Part shown: positions 56,074 to 64,000 of the stretch, piece by piece | How the letters are laid out: each line of letters starts with the position of its first letter | Numbering within the stretch: the first letter of the stretch is position 1 | Source of the DNA: Nitrosospira multiformis | GTDB lineage: Bacteria; Pseudomonadota; Gammaproteobacteria; Burkholderiales; Nitrosomonadaceae | Length of the DNA stretch: 64,000 nt | Direction: 5' to 3' | Assembly (NCBI RefSeq): GCF_900111585.1 | Contig: NZ_FOHI01000002.1 | Span: forward strand, 451,320-515,319 | The notes under the pieces: model-generated | Database searches by the model: none | Seen by the model: only the letters and a program-made list of their open reading frames with translations | Told to the model about the DNA's origin: nothing | Position numbers and translations under genes: made by a program

Positions 56074-57927
56074 ATGCAAAATATACAAAATACCGGCCCT
56101 CGCCAATTATGCCTGCGCCTGATGAGATACGTTGCGCCGTACTGGGACGCGCTCATCCTTGCAACAGTTTGCATGATTGCGACAGCGGCAACCGTTCCCA
56201 TGCTGGCGGCGTTGATGCAGCCGACCATGGACGAGGTTATCGCGAACAGGAACCCCGAGTTGCTGCAACTCGTGCTTTTGGGAATCATCAGCTTGTTTGC
56301 GGTGCGCGCCATAGCCGGGCACCTCGCGGCTTACGTACTCCATTGGGCGGGCAGCAAACTGGTGGTGGATTTACTCTGCGAGATATTCGACAAGCTGCTT
56401 GTATTGCCGCATTCGTATTACGAATCCTGCCCCGGCAGCAATCACATTTCGGTCGATCATGTCTCCAGGATAACATCCGATGCTCCAGAGGTAGGGCGTG
56501 CTTTTGTCAACGGGGTGACGGTGATGATCAAAGACACATTCACTGTCATTGGCTTGCTTGCATGGATGTTTTATCTCAATTGGACGCTTGCCCTGCTGAT
56601 TCTATTGATGTCATCCGTGATTCTGCTGGTCACGCAATTGCTTGGAGAACGGCTCCGGGAGATGGGACGGGAAAGCGCGCAAGCGATAGAGGGCCTCACC
56701 CGGATTCTGAAGGGCTCTGCACTGAACTTCATGGTGGTCAAGCTCTATGGCGGTGAGCAGTATGAGAACCGGCGCATGAGAGAGCAGGCGGAGGAGACAC
56801 GCCGATTTTTCATGAAACGGGTTGCTGTTGCCTCTCTTTATATTCCTTTGATACAAACCATTGGCGCTGCCGCCATAGTGCTCACCCTTTATTTCGCCGC
56901 AAATGAAGCAGTCGCTGGTGAACTCACGGCAGGAAGCTTTGCTTCTCTTATCGCGGCCATTCTGCTGCTGATTGCTCCCGCGAGGCGAATAGCTGAAGTG
57001 GGGGAAACGCTCCAGCACGGATTGCTCGCGGCTGGAAGCCTGTTCTCATTACTTGACGGAGAGGTGGAATCGGAGACAGGAACCGTCGTTATTCAGCGGG
57101 TGCGGGGGGAGCTGCAATTCGAGGAGGTCGGTTACGGCGAGCGTACAGAGCGGAATCCAGACACCTCGTTAAAGATTCATTCCCTGGCGAATTCCGATTC
57201 GGCAGCAGCATGGAGACGTGGATCCAATCCCGGATTGCATGACGTTACCTTGATCATTCAGCCGGGCGAGACAGTGGCGGTGGTCGGCTGCGCGGAAACC
57301 ATGGATGTACTTACATGTATGGTGCCGCGTTTCCTCAATCCCACATCCGGGAGAATCCTGCTGGATGGGCATGATCTCAGGAACATCACGCTGGCGAGCT
57401 TGCGAGCCAACATTGCATTGGTATCTCCGCACACAGCGCTGTTCAATGACACTGTAGCGGCGAATATTGCATATGGTGCAATGGGGCGCGCCACTGAAGC
57501 ACGGATTACGTGGGCAGCTCGCGCCGCTCACGCATCCGAGTTCATCCGGAAGCTGCCGGATGGGTTGCAGACCGTGGTCGGGGAGGGTGGCGTAGAACTC
57601 CGCGGCAGCCAGCGGCTGCGCATCGCCATTGCGCGGGCGCTTCTGAAAAATGCACCTCTATTGATCCTGAACGAGAAGCTTGGAATGATCGAGCCGGAGT
57701 CAGTGTCTCTTGTGCAGGCAGCATTGGATACCGCGATGCAAGGCCGTACCACGTTCGTTATTGCAGATCGTTTATCCACTCTGGAGAGAGCAGATCAGGT
57801 TGTCATGGTGGACAAGGAGCGCATTGTGGAAAGGGGCTCGCATCGGGAGCTGATGGCAAGAGATGGAGCTTATACCCGGTTGATCCGCCGATTATTCGGT
57901 TCAAAAGCCGCGATAGCAGCCCGGTAA
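56074..57927 (+). CDS. MsbA-like ABC protein with all ATPase motifs degenerate
   Basis: A 617-residue half-transporter like the lipid A flippase MsbA. The membrane domain is intact (VIGLLAWMFYLNWTLALLIL, VVKLYGGEQYENRR), with the linker FSLLDGEVESETGTV. The nucleotide-binding domain keeps the fold but not the chemistry: Walker A reads VVGCAETMD (Lys lost), Q loop SPH (Gln lost), signature LRGSQ for LSGGQ, Walker B LLILNE for LLILDE, and IADRLST for IAHRLST. The frame is uninterrupted. It may be a non-hydrolysing partner or a decaying paralogue. Start is uncertain (55942 or 56074). Signature motifs fall between 57280 and 57783. Confidence 0.85.
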   Translation: MQNIQNTGPRQLCLRLMRYVAPYWDALILATVCMIATAATVPMLAALMQPTMDEVIANRNPELLQLVLLGIISLFAVRAIAGHLAAYVLHWAGSKLVVDLLCEIFDKLLVLPHSYYESCPGSNHISVDHVSRITSDAPEVGRAFVNGVTVMIKDTFTVIGLLAWMFYLNWTLALLILLMSSVILLVTQLLGERLREMGRESAQAIEGLTRILKGSALNFMVVKLYGGEQYENRRMREQAEETRRFFMKRVAVASLYIPLIQTIGAAAIVLTLYFAANEAVAGELTAGSFASLIAAILLLIAPARRIAEVGETLQHGLLAAGSLFSLLDGEVESETGTVVIQRVRGELQFEEVGYGERTERNPDTSLKIHSLANSDSAAAWRRGSNPGLHDVTLIIQPGETVAVVGCAETMDVLTCMVPRFLNPTSGRILLDGHDLRNITLASLRANIALVSPHTALFNDTVAANIAYGAMGRATEARITWAARAAHASEFIRKLPDGLQTVVGEGGVELRGSQRLRIAIARALLKNAPLLILNEKLGMIEPESVSLVQAALDTAMQGRTTFVIADRLSTLERADQVVMVDKERIVERGSHRELMARDGAYTRLIRRLFGSKAAIAAR

Positions 57928-58031
57928 ACTGCAGCACAGCATGGACGTTCTATCTGCCATATGGCTTGGGCCTGGAAGTCAATACGACCAGAAACATTCC
58001 TGTCGGTATTTGTCAGCTCACAGATGCCCTG

Positions 58032-58301
58032 ATGGGAAAGCGCGAGTATCATCTTCTACATGCCGGAGTCATTTCCGTTCAATCAAGCCGCGAGCACGGA
58101 TACATCGAAGACGGGTTTCTGTCGGGCGGCACGGAAGATTGCATGAGGAAACTTTCATTGAGCTTGCGGGGGTTGCCAGTTGAAGTGAGCTTTATTCTGA
58201 CTGAGGAAGAAGGCCAATGTTTCCTGGCAGTCTGGAAGGAAGAAAAGCTGGAACTGTTTAATGTCGCGTTCCCAGTGGAGCACAGGACTTTATCCAGATA
58301 A
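58032..58301 (+). CDS. Hypothetical protein between ABC and kinase genes
   Basis: Not recognised. The 89-residue frame from ATG 58032 (MGKREYHLLHAGVISVQSSR, ending VAFPVEHRTLSR) has a protein-like central part, LSLSLRGLPVEVSFILTEEE. The frame is open further upstream (FYLPYGLGLEV) but with no clear start, so the true N-terminus may be longer or lost. It ends 11 bases before the kinase start and is probably co-transcribed. Confidence 0.5.
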   Translation: MGKREYHLLHAGVISVQSSREHGYIEDGFLSGGTEDCMRKLSLSLRGLPVEVSFILTEEEGQCFLAVWKEEKLELFNVAFPVEHRTLSR

Positions 58302-58312
58302 CCGCGGCGCTT

Positions 58313-59781
58313 TTGCAAGGAATCGATTTGCGAGTCACTCTGGCTCTTCGGTGGCGCTTGTTATTGCTCTGGCTGTTCATGCTGGTGGTAAGCGGTGCGC
58401 TTGCGTACATCATTCGCGAGGTCTATCAGCTCGGCAGCGAGGTGCAAGCCCAGAAATCGGTGGAACAGACCGCTCAAGCGTGTGCTGCTCTTCAGACCGA
58501 ATATGGTCGCTCGGTCAAGCCAGGCGAGAATATTGTCGATAGGGAGCTGATGAACGCAGTTTTGAATGTGACTCTGGACGATCTACCGGGTGTTGAGGGC
58601 GGGTTTTGGCATGCCTCGAGCAGATTTGTCGCGTATGCCTTTCCCAGTCATGTCGGTACCGAGAAAAAAAAAGATGTTCCGTTCACTGAGCGCAAACGGG
58701 TTGAAGCGCTTGCTGGCAGGAGCGTTGCCCGGGGTGTGTCCCTGGTCGATGTGCTGAGTGGAAGCCGTGAAATAGTGGTGCTGGCGGCTTGCCCCGTAAA
58801 ATCGGAAAGGCATCTGGCGGCTTGGACAATGGCACGTTCGCCGGTTGCCGCGGGCAAGGCCTACGACGAAGTAAACCGCGGGCTGGGTCTCTTGCTTGCT
58901 TTTGTAATAATCTCGGGCCTCTGGTTGACCTTCAGTCTTTATGACTGGAGTAAATACTTTACCCGGGTCGAACGGGATTTGGCGGAAAATTCTACCAATG
59001 CATCGCGGGAAATTGCGACGACGGGAGATGCAGAGCTTGATCGTGTTGTCACCGCATTTAACCAGTTTCGGACTAGACTCGATACCGAGCGCGCGCATGC
59101 CGCCGAGCTTGGCACCCTGCTTGAGCGTTCAGAACGCTTTACTGCCTTGGGACGGATGGCAGCAGCAGTGGCCCATGAGGTTCGTAATCCGATCGCAGCG
59201 ATGCAACTCAAAGCGAAAAATGCACTGGCGCAACCGGATAGCCAACGGCGAGCGCTGGAGTTCGTCCTGCGCGAGATAAGGCGTCTGGATGAAACCGTGG
59301 AAGAGCTGCTGAAAAAGGCTGAACCGGTCAGCACCCATTCGCGGTTGGTGGGGGTTCCGAATTGGCTCATGGAAAGAGTCGATGCTTTTGCCGAACAAAG
59401 CGCCGGTGCGGGGATTGATCTTCGAACAAAAGTCGACGTCGAGTCGTGGAGTTTCGATCCGCTTTCGCTTGGTCGTGCGCTGGATAATCTCATCGCCAAT
59501 GCGATCCAACATACGCCGCGGGGCGGCGTTGTCACTGTGGCTGCGAAAAAAAACGCTTCCGATACTGCCATGATCTTGCAGGTCAGCGACACAGGCCCCG
59601 TGTCTCCATTGACATAGAACCCAGGCTTTTCGAACCTTTCACCTCAGGGCGTCGGGGAGGAGTAGGGCTCGGTTTGGCGCTTGCGCGAGAAATTGCAGTT
59701 GCGCATGGAGGCATGGCCCGTTACTTGCGTAAGGCTTCGGGTACATGCTTTGAGCTGGAGATTCCATGGCTCGCATCCTGA
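58313..59781 (+). pseudogene. Sensor histidine kinase, interrupted by a one-base deletion
   Basis: Two-component sensor. Two membrane helices (RWRLLLLWLFMLVVSGALAY and LGLLLAFVIISGLWLTFSL) flank a periplasmic domain. A HAMP-like region, H box (AAVAHEVRNPIAAMQL) and N box (LDNLIANAIQHTPRGG) follow. The frame then ends at DTGPVSPLT (stop 59617). Adding one G after GGCCCCG restores DTGPGVSIDIEPRLFEPF, the glycine box GRRGGVGLGLALAREIA and a stop at 59781, overlapping the regulator gene by 16 bases. The whole span is 1469 bases, one short of a codon multiple. Either a real frameshift or a base-calling error. Confidence 0.85.
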
Positions 59782-61094
59782 TTATCGATGACGATGCCAG
59801 TTTTCGCGAAAGCCTTGCGGAAACCTTGTCAGGCCTAGGCCACGAATTATTCCTGGCCACTGACGGAGCGCGTGGACTATCGTTCCTGAAGCGTGGAGGT
59901 ATCGACGCTGTTTTTCTCGACTTTCGCCTGCCTGATATGACAGGCATGGACGGCCTGCGCGCTATCAAGCGGCTACCCGGTGATACGCCCCCAGTTGTCA
60001 TGCTAACCGCCTACACCAGCGTCGATAACACGATAGAGGCGATGAAGCTGGGCGCCTTTGAACATCTTGCCAAGCCCGTTGGCCGTCAGGCGGTGGAAAA
60101 TACGCTTGGAGCAGCTTTGGCTTCGAGCAGCAGGACAATACGGCAAAATCCAGTTCCTGGCGAAGGCGAGTTTATTGCGCGCAGCGAGCGGATGCGGGAA
60201 ACCCTCAAACTGATCGGGCGTGCGGCAGCAAGCGAGGCCACGGTGCTCATTACCGGTGAAACTGGGAGCGGTAAAGAAATAGTCGCACGTGCTCTCCATC
60301 AGCATAGCGCTCGGGCATCGCATCCTTTTGTGGCTATCAATTGTGTGGCAATTCCCCACGAACTACTGGAAAGTGAACTGTTCGGTCATGTCAGGGGCGC
60401 TTTTACCGGTGCCGCTGCAGCTCACGCTGGCATCTTCGCTCAGGCGGAGGGAGGCACCTTGCTGCTCAATGAAATCGGTGATATGAGCGTCACCCTGCAA
60501 GCCAAGCTCCTGCGGGTGCTCGCAGAAGGAGTAATCGTACCGCTGGGCGCGGAGCATGCGCAGGCAGTAAATGTCCACTTGCTCGCTGCCACTCATCGTG
60601 ATCTTGAGCAGCAGGTTGCGGAAGGCAGGTTTCGCGAAGATCTGTTTTATCGACTCAACGTCATCAATATTCATGTACCGCCATTGCGCGAACGGCGCGA
60701 GGATATTATTCCGCTGGCCGAGCATTTTCTTGCCATGGCAAGCGATACGCCAAAAGCGCTTTCGGCAGAGGCTCGGCAATATCTTGAAATGCATTCATGG
60801 CCAGGCAATGTGAGAGAGCTTCGAAATGTAATCGAACGGGCAATGATTCTTGCCCGAGGCGCTTCGATCGAAGCGGGAGACCTTGGCCTGGTTAAGACCC
60901 CTGCTCCTCTCGCGTTACCGGCAGGAGTCCCGCTTATGAGTGACCTTCCCAGAGCGCTGGCCCAGCTTGAAGAAATGATGATTCGCGCAGCGATTGCCGA
61001 AACCGGCGGCAATCGCACAGAGGCCCCGCGACGGCTGGGTATCCGACGTCAATTGCTCTACGCGAAACTGCGGCAGTACGGGATCGAGCCCTAA
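59766..61094 (+). CDS. Sigma-54-dependent NtrC-type response regulator
   Basis: A 442-residue regulator. The receiver domain has acidic pocket DDD, phospho-acceptor Asp52 (FLDFRLPD) and Lys in HLAKPV. The AAA+ domain has Walker A GETGSGKE and the sigma-54 contact GAFTGA, but Walker B reads GTLLLNEIGD, with Asn235 where Asp is usual. A Fis-type helix-turn-helix ends the protein (GNRTEAPRRLGIRRQLLYAK). It overlaps the upstream kinase when the frame is repaired, so the pair forms a two-component system. Target genes cannot be read here. Confidence 0.9.
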   Translation: MARILIIDDDASFRESLAETLSGLGHELFLATDGARGLSFLKRGGIDAVFLDFRLPDMTGMDGLRAIKRLPGDTPPVVMLTAYTSVDNTIEAMKLGAFEHLAKPVGRQAVENTLGAALASSSRTIRQNPVPGEGEFIARSERMRETLKLIGRAAASEATVLITGETGSGKEIVARALHQHSARASHPFVAINCVAIPHELLESELFGHVRGAFTGAAAAHAGIFAQAEGGTLLLNEIGDMSVTLQAKLLRVLAEGVIVPLGAEHAQAVNVHLLAATHRDLEQQVAEGRFREDLFYRLNVINIHVPPLRERREDIIPLAEHFLAMASDTPKALSAEARQYLEMHSWPGNVRELRNVIERAMILARGASIEAGDLGLVKTPAPLALPAGVPLMSDLPRALAQLEEMMIRAAIAETGGNRTEAPRRLGIRRQLLYAKLRQYGIEP

Positions 61095-61253
61095 AGATCG
61101 AATCTGTCCGTTCGGCGAACTTCGATGTCCCCAAAGCGGACAATTGGCCATAGTCTTATTGGGGACATTCCTTATTAATCAATCTCCTGGTCTATGGCGC
61201 AAGGCTTGCATAGATAACTTATGCACTCCCTTAAACAACTCCTCTAACTGGAG
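61095..61253. other. Gap after the NtrC-type gene
   Basis: About 160 bases without a gene. A stretch of GGGGACATTCC-like repeats (GTCCCC near 61128 and GGGGAC near 61161) forms a weak inverted pair. Confidence 0.3.
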
Positions 61254-61956
61254 ATGAACATGAAAACTTCTCATATATTACCTGTTTTATTGATGTTGGC
61301 AATGTCTTTCACGCCCGCCGTACAAGCTAAAAAGGGGCAGGATAGAGCTGATGAATTCCTTCACGTGCAGGCTTTTGCTCCCGCTGCCCCCGCGGCCGAG
61401 GGCAAGGTGAGCCACTTGCTGATCAATCCATTCGGCGAAGTGGATGGTTTGCTCCTCGATACGGGCACCTCGTCACTTTTCCGAAGCATATGGGCGAGCA
61501 GTTCACAGCCTCATTCAAGCCCGGTGATACCGTCGAGGTCAAGGGTTATCTGAGGCAGCAGGTCAGATCAAGGGGTATGTCATTACCAATTCCCGCAGCG
61601 GTCAGTCCTTAATGGCTCAGTCAGAGTCATCCAAAGGTGCCATGAAGATGCCAAAGCACTTGCAAAGTGTGGGCCTGCTAGCAATGAGTGTACAGGGGAA
61701 AATCCGCCATCTTCACTACGGCAAGCATGGCGAGATTAATGGAGTGATCCTGTCGGATGGCACGAGTGTGCGCTTTCCGCGCGAAGTGTCTTACCAATTC
61801 GAGCCAATGTTAAAAATCGGACAGAGCATTACGGCATCGGGTTACGGCACCAAAAATCAATACGGCCGGGCATTGGAGGCCACCGAGCTGGGCTTTGCGG
61901 GGCAACAAGATAGTCTCTCGTATTCCTCGATATCCCCAATGTGGAGCAAGGAGTAG
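61254..61956 (+). pseudogene. Periplasmic two-module protein with two frameshifts
   Basis: The start (HILPVLLMLAMSFTPAVQAK) is a signal peptide. The frame then reads GKVSHLLINPFGEVDGLLLD, breaks after DTGTS, resumes as TFPKHMGEQFTASFKPGDTV, breaks again and resumes as AAGQIKGYVITNSRSGQSL, then continues to 61956. Adding one G at each break (near 61474 and near 61552) repairs it. The repaired product has two copies of a similar unit (GKVSHLLINPFGEVDG and GKIRHLHYGKHGEING, each followed by GTSVxFP and GxTVxVxGY-type strands), probably OB-like. Function unknown. Confidence 0.8.
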
Positions 61957-62049
61957 CTTGCCGATGTTGCGTCAAACCGAGAGCCAACCTGATATACCTG
62001 TCCTGCTTCAAGAAGCTGGACTCAGAAGCGTTAATATTTGTTCTGCATT

Positions 62050-62080
62050 AGGCTGCCGGTACGTTATCTTCCGGCAGCCT
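62050..62080. terminator. Perfect 10-bp hairpin
   Basis: AGGCTGCCGG (62050-62059) pairs with CCGGCAGCCT (62071-62080) around an 11-base loop. It lies about 95 bases after the periplasmic gene and may terminate that transcript, although a T-run is lacking. Confidence 0.5.
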
Positions 62081-62199
62081 TCAGGGGTGTGGCAAGATTG
62101 CTACCTGGCTGTTGGCATGAGGGAAACCTTAAATTCGAAAAAGTATCCAGTCTGGTTAAATCGTAGACGCATATTCGAACTTTCAGTCCGCACCCCAAC

Positions 62200-62219
62200 C
62201 CACCGGCTTTAGCCGGTGG
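62200..62219. repeat. Hairpin resembling an IS200/IS605-type element end
   Basis: CCACCGGCT-TT-AGCCGGTGG is a perfect 9-bp stem preceded by CACCCCAACC. This context resembles the subterminal hairpins of IS200/IS605-family elements, whose TnpB-only members are common. No tnpA or tnpB is nearby, so at most an end remnant. Confidence 0.4.
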
Positions 62220-62969
62220 TTATTGAACGAGTACCCTATCAAACAAGGAAAGCGCGCGGTCAGCTGATGTGGTGGAACTTATCACCATCTCGTGCCGCCC
62301 CATCTTGAATGCAAGTGAATATCGGGAGCTGGAGAAAGTGAGGTTACGAACAGAACTTCGAACATCCTGGAGTTATTATGCGTTTAGGCAGGCAAAAAGT
62401 GTCCTGCTCCTATTGAATTCTGTAAACGGAGTTTTATCTGCAGCACATGGAGAACAAGCAATCATTATTTTTTCTCGACATGGAACAGCACAGGTTTAAA
62501 TGCCGCAAGTTTTTACCTGTATACCTACAGCCAGGCCCTAGTTAAACCACTCCATTCAAGGCTTGGAATTTCTCTACAGAGGAAGGGCAGGAGTAGATTT
62601 CTGCTTTGTTATCAACCTCCGTTACTCCGTTACCTTTCGATGTCAAAGTTCCCTACGGAGGGTTTTCGTGTTTATCAAGGATAGCGGATAGCGAAACAGC
62701 CTGTTTCTACGCTTACTCCAGCCGGGTATAGATACTCCTTCGCTCGTTTCGCAACTGGTTTTTCCGATCGAAAGCTCCAACTAAGGATACGACCATGAGC
62801 AGCACTACTGTGCTGCTATGAATATATGGAATAGGGATAGCCGCGTTTATTCCCGCACCCGAAATCCGCGTGCTCATTAAATGTGTTTATATCGAAAATC
62901 ACAGATTGATTCGTCCCGATCAGGAAGAGGAAAGGACAGATAAAGCATGGATAAGAGAAACGAAAAGAC

Positions 62970-64000
62970 ATGAAAAAAGAGTCTGAATTGAATAACTCAC
63001 TCTCCGTGCTGAAAGCAGCGATAGAGGCAACGGTTGACGGCCTTCTGGTGACAGATAAGCGGGGCAAGGTGCTTTGCTACAACCAGCTTTATGTGGATAT
63101 GTGGCCCATTCCAAGTGAACTCCTGGCTCATGCGAGCCACCAGGCAATCCTCGGCTATTGTGCAGGGCAATTAAGAGATCCCGAGCAATTCCTGCGCTCA
63201 ATCGAGGAAATTTATGCGACGTTGGCACCAGAAAGCTCTGATGTCTTTGAATTTCGCAATGGGCGGGTATTTGAGCGCTGCGCAAAAGTCAAAACTCTGG
63301 AAGGATCTGACATCGTACTCGTTTGGAGTTTCAGGGACGTTACTGAACGAAGGCAGGGGGAGAACTACAAAGCGCAGCTAGCGGCAATCGTCGAGTCCTC
63401 GAACGATGCGATCATTGTCAAGGATCTCAACGGCTTTATTACCGGTTGGAATGCCGCGGCAGAAGAGCTTTTTGGATATCGTTCCAGCGAAATAATAGGC
63501 TCTTCCATATTGACGCTGATTCCGCCCGACCGCCTGGAGGAAGAGGACAGAATCATGAGCCTCGTCAAGAGCGGGAAACGCACGGACCATTTTGAAACCG
63601 TGCGATGGAGGAAGGACGAGAAACCGATTGATGTCTCCGTCACGATATCGCCGGTGAAGGATAGCGCCGGCAACATCATTGGTGCATCAAAGATTGTGCG
63701 GGATATCACTCAGCGCAAACAATCACTAAAACGTATCGAGTATCTCGCCCATTACGATTTGCTGACCGGACTGCCCAACCGGGCGCTGTTCACCGAGCGC
63801 ATGAGGATCGGGATCGAGAACGCCAGCCGCTATTCCTTCCGGCTGGCATTACTATTCGTGGACCTTGATCGCTTCAAGCTGATCAACGATTCGCTTGGTC
63901 ATGAGATCGGCGACAAGCTGCTCAAGGTGGTTGCAGAGCGCATGCAGTCTACGGTTCGCCAAGCGGATACAGTCAGTCGGCTGGGAGGTGACGAGTTTGT
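62970..64000 (+). CDS. PAS-domain diguanylate cyclase (GGDEF), cut by window edge
   Basis: Frame runs off the right edge (at least 343 codons). Starts MKKESELNNSLSVLKAAIEA. First PAS-like domain about residues 10-125 (TVDGLLVTDKRGKVLCYNQL), second PAS about residues 135-250 (VESSNDAIIVKDLNGFITGW) ending in the PAC motif VRDITQRKQ. The GGDEF domain then begins (YDLLTGLPNRALFTERM, LLFVDLDRFKLINDSLGH) and the active-site loop starts as SRLGGDEF. No N-terminal membrane helix, so cytoplasmic. A C-terminal EAL domain may follow outside the window. Confidence 0.93.
   Translation, partial: MKKESELNNSLSVLKAAIEATVDGLLVTDKRGKVLCYNQLYVDMWPIPSELLAHASHQAILGYCAGQLRDPEQFLRSIEEIYATLAPESSDVFEFRNGRVFERCAKVKTLEGSDIVLVWSFRDVTERRQGENYKAQLAAIVESSNDAIIVKDLNGFITGWNAAAEELFGYRSSEIIGSSILTLIPPDRLEEEDRIMSLVKSGKRTDHFETVRWRKDEKPIDVSVTISPVKDSAGNIIGASKIVRDITQRKQSLKRIEYLAHYDLLTGLPNRALFTERMRIGIENASRYSFRLALLFVDLDRFKLINDSLGHEIGDKLLKVVAERMQSTVRQADTVSRLGGDEF

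Larger units (their letters stand above)
61957..62969. other. One-kilobase region without a supportable gene
   Basis: Several short frames exist (for example to 62212 and 62499) but none has a convincing ribosome site or family pattern. Two strong hairpins are listed separately. An eight-codon frame at 62947-62973 (MDKRNEKT) overlaps the start of the following gene and could be a leader peptide. Confidence 0.4.

Noticed and set aside
57510..57926. Upstream extension of the 58032 frame
   Set aside because: It is antisense-like low-complexity Arg/Gly-rich sequence overlapping the ABC gene in another frame.
62269..62499. 76-codon frame in the gene-free kilobase
   Set aside because: No convincing ribosome site or family resemblance; kept only as part of the non-coding interval.
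62640..62969. c-di-GMP riboswitch before the GGDEF gene
   Set aside because: The leader was read for GEMM-type conserved blocks and none were found in the right order.
1..64000. CRISPR array or prophage
   Set aside because: No regularly spaced direct repeats, cas genes, integrase or phage structural genes were seen.

Overview
The window is a gene-dense, mostly syntenic stretch of a betaproteobacterial chromosome. Gene orders such as rpsP-rimM-trmD-rplS, lolB-ispE-tRNA-Gln-prs-rplY-pth-ychF and zapA followed by 6S RNA support this. A CbbY-type phosphatase, an animal-type (cyclooxygenase-like) haem peroxidase and a copper-handling cassette point to a chemolithoautotrophic ammonia oxidiser of the Nitrosospira/Nitrosomonas group. 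That taxonomic assignment is an inference from gene content, not a database match.

Layout. 0-9 kb: end of uvrD, a membrane protein, thrB, polA and the S16/RimM/TrmD/L19 operon. 9-13.3 kb: a cytochrome c / DUF411 / cupredoxin cassette, a CorA channel, and a Gdt1-type transporter behind a manganese riboswitch. 13.3-28 kb: a large lipoprotein, proC-mutM, a Gld-like ABC system, a TPR lipoprotein, then the lolB to ychF core block. 28-30 kb: a small decayed patch (a nonsense-interrupted gene and an orphan frameshifted antitoxin). 30-42 kb: aspS, nudB, nadA, Sua5, cbbY, psiE, purEKC, a TauE-type permease and an EVE protein. 42-52 kb: accessory region with the haem peroxidase, a lipase-like lipoprotein, CapA, an inverted-repeat element, an aldehyde dehydrogenase remnant, a MaoC hydratase and a Tat-dependent amidohydrolase. 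52.4-55.8 kb: 6S RNA with its terminator, zapA, a zapB-like gene, then a cobalamin riboswitch and a BtuB-like TonB receptor. 56-62 kb: an MsbA-like ABC protein, a histidine kinase, an NtrC-type regulator and a periplasmic protein, several with damaged or substituted key residues. The right edge cuts a PAS-GGDEF protein.

Most unusual signals. The MsbA-like protein (56074-57927) has an intact membrane domain and reading frame, but every ATP-hydrolysis motif of its nucleotide-binding domain is substituted. Directly downstream, the histidine kinase carries a one-base deletion before its last ATP-binding box, and the NtrC-type partner has Asn in place of the Walker B Asp. The haem peroxidase keeps the cyclooxygenase-type Tyr-Arg-Trp-His signature but has Asp where the distal His is expected. 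Five probable frameshifts in three genes, plus one in an antitoxin gene, are all of the one-base-deletion type, so both true decay and base-calling error must be considered.

Start codons were moved inward from the longest reading frame where a Shine-Dalgarno sequence or family N-terminus supported it (for example rplS, the Gdt1 transporter, proC, Sua5, purE and btuB).
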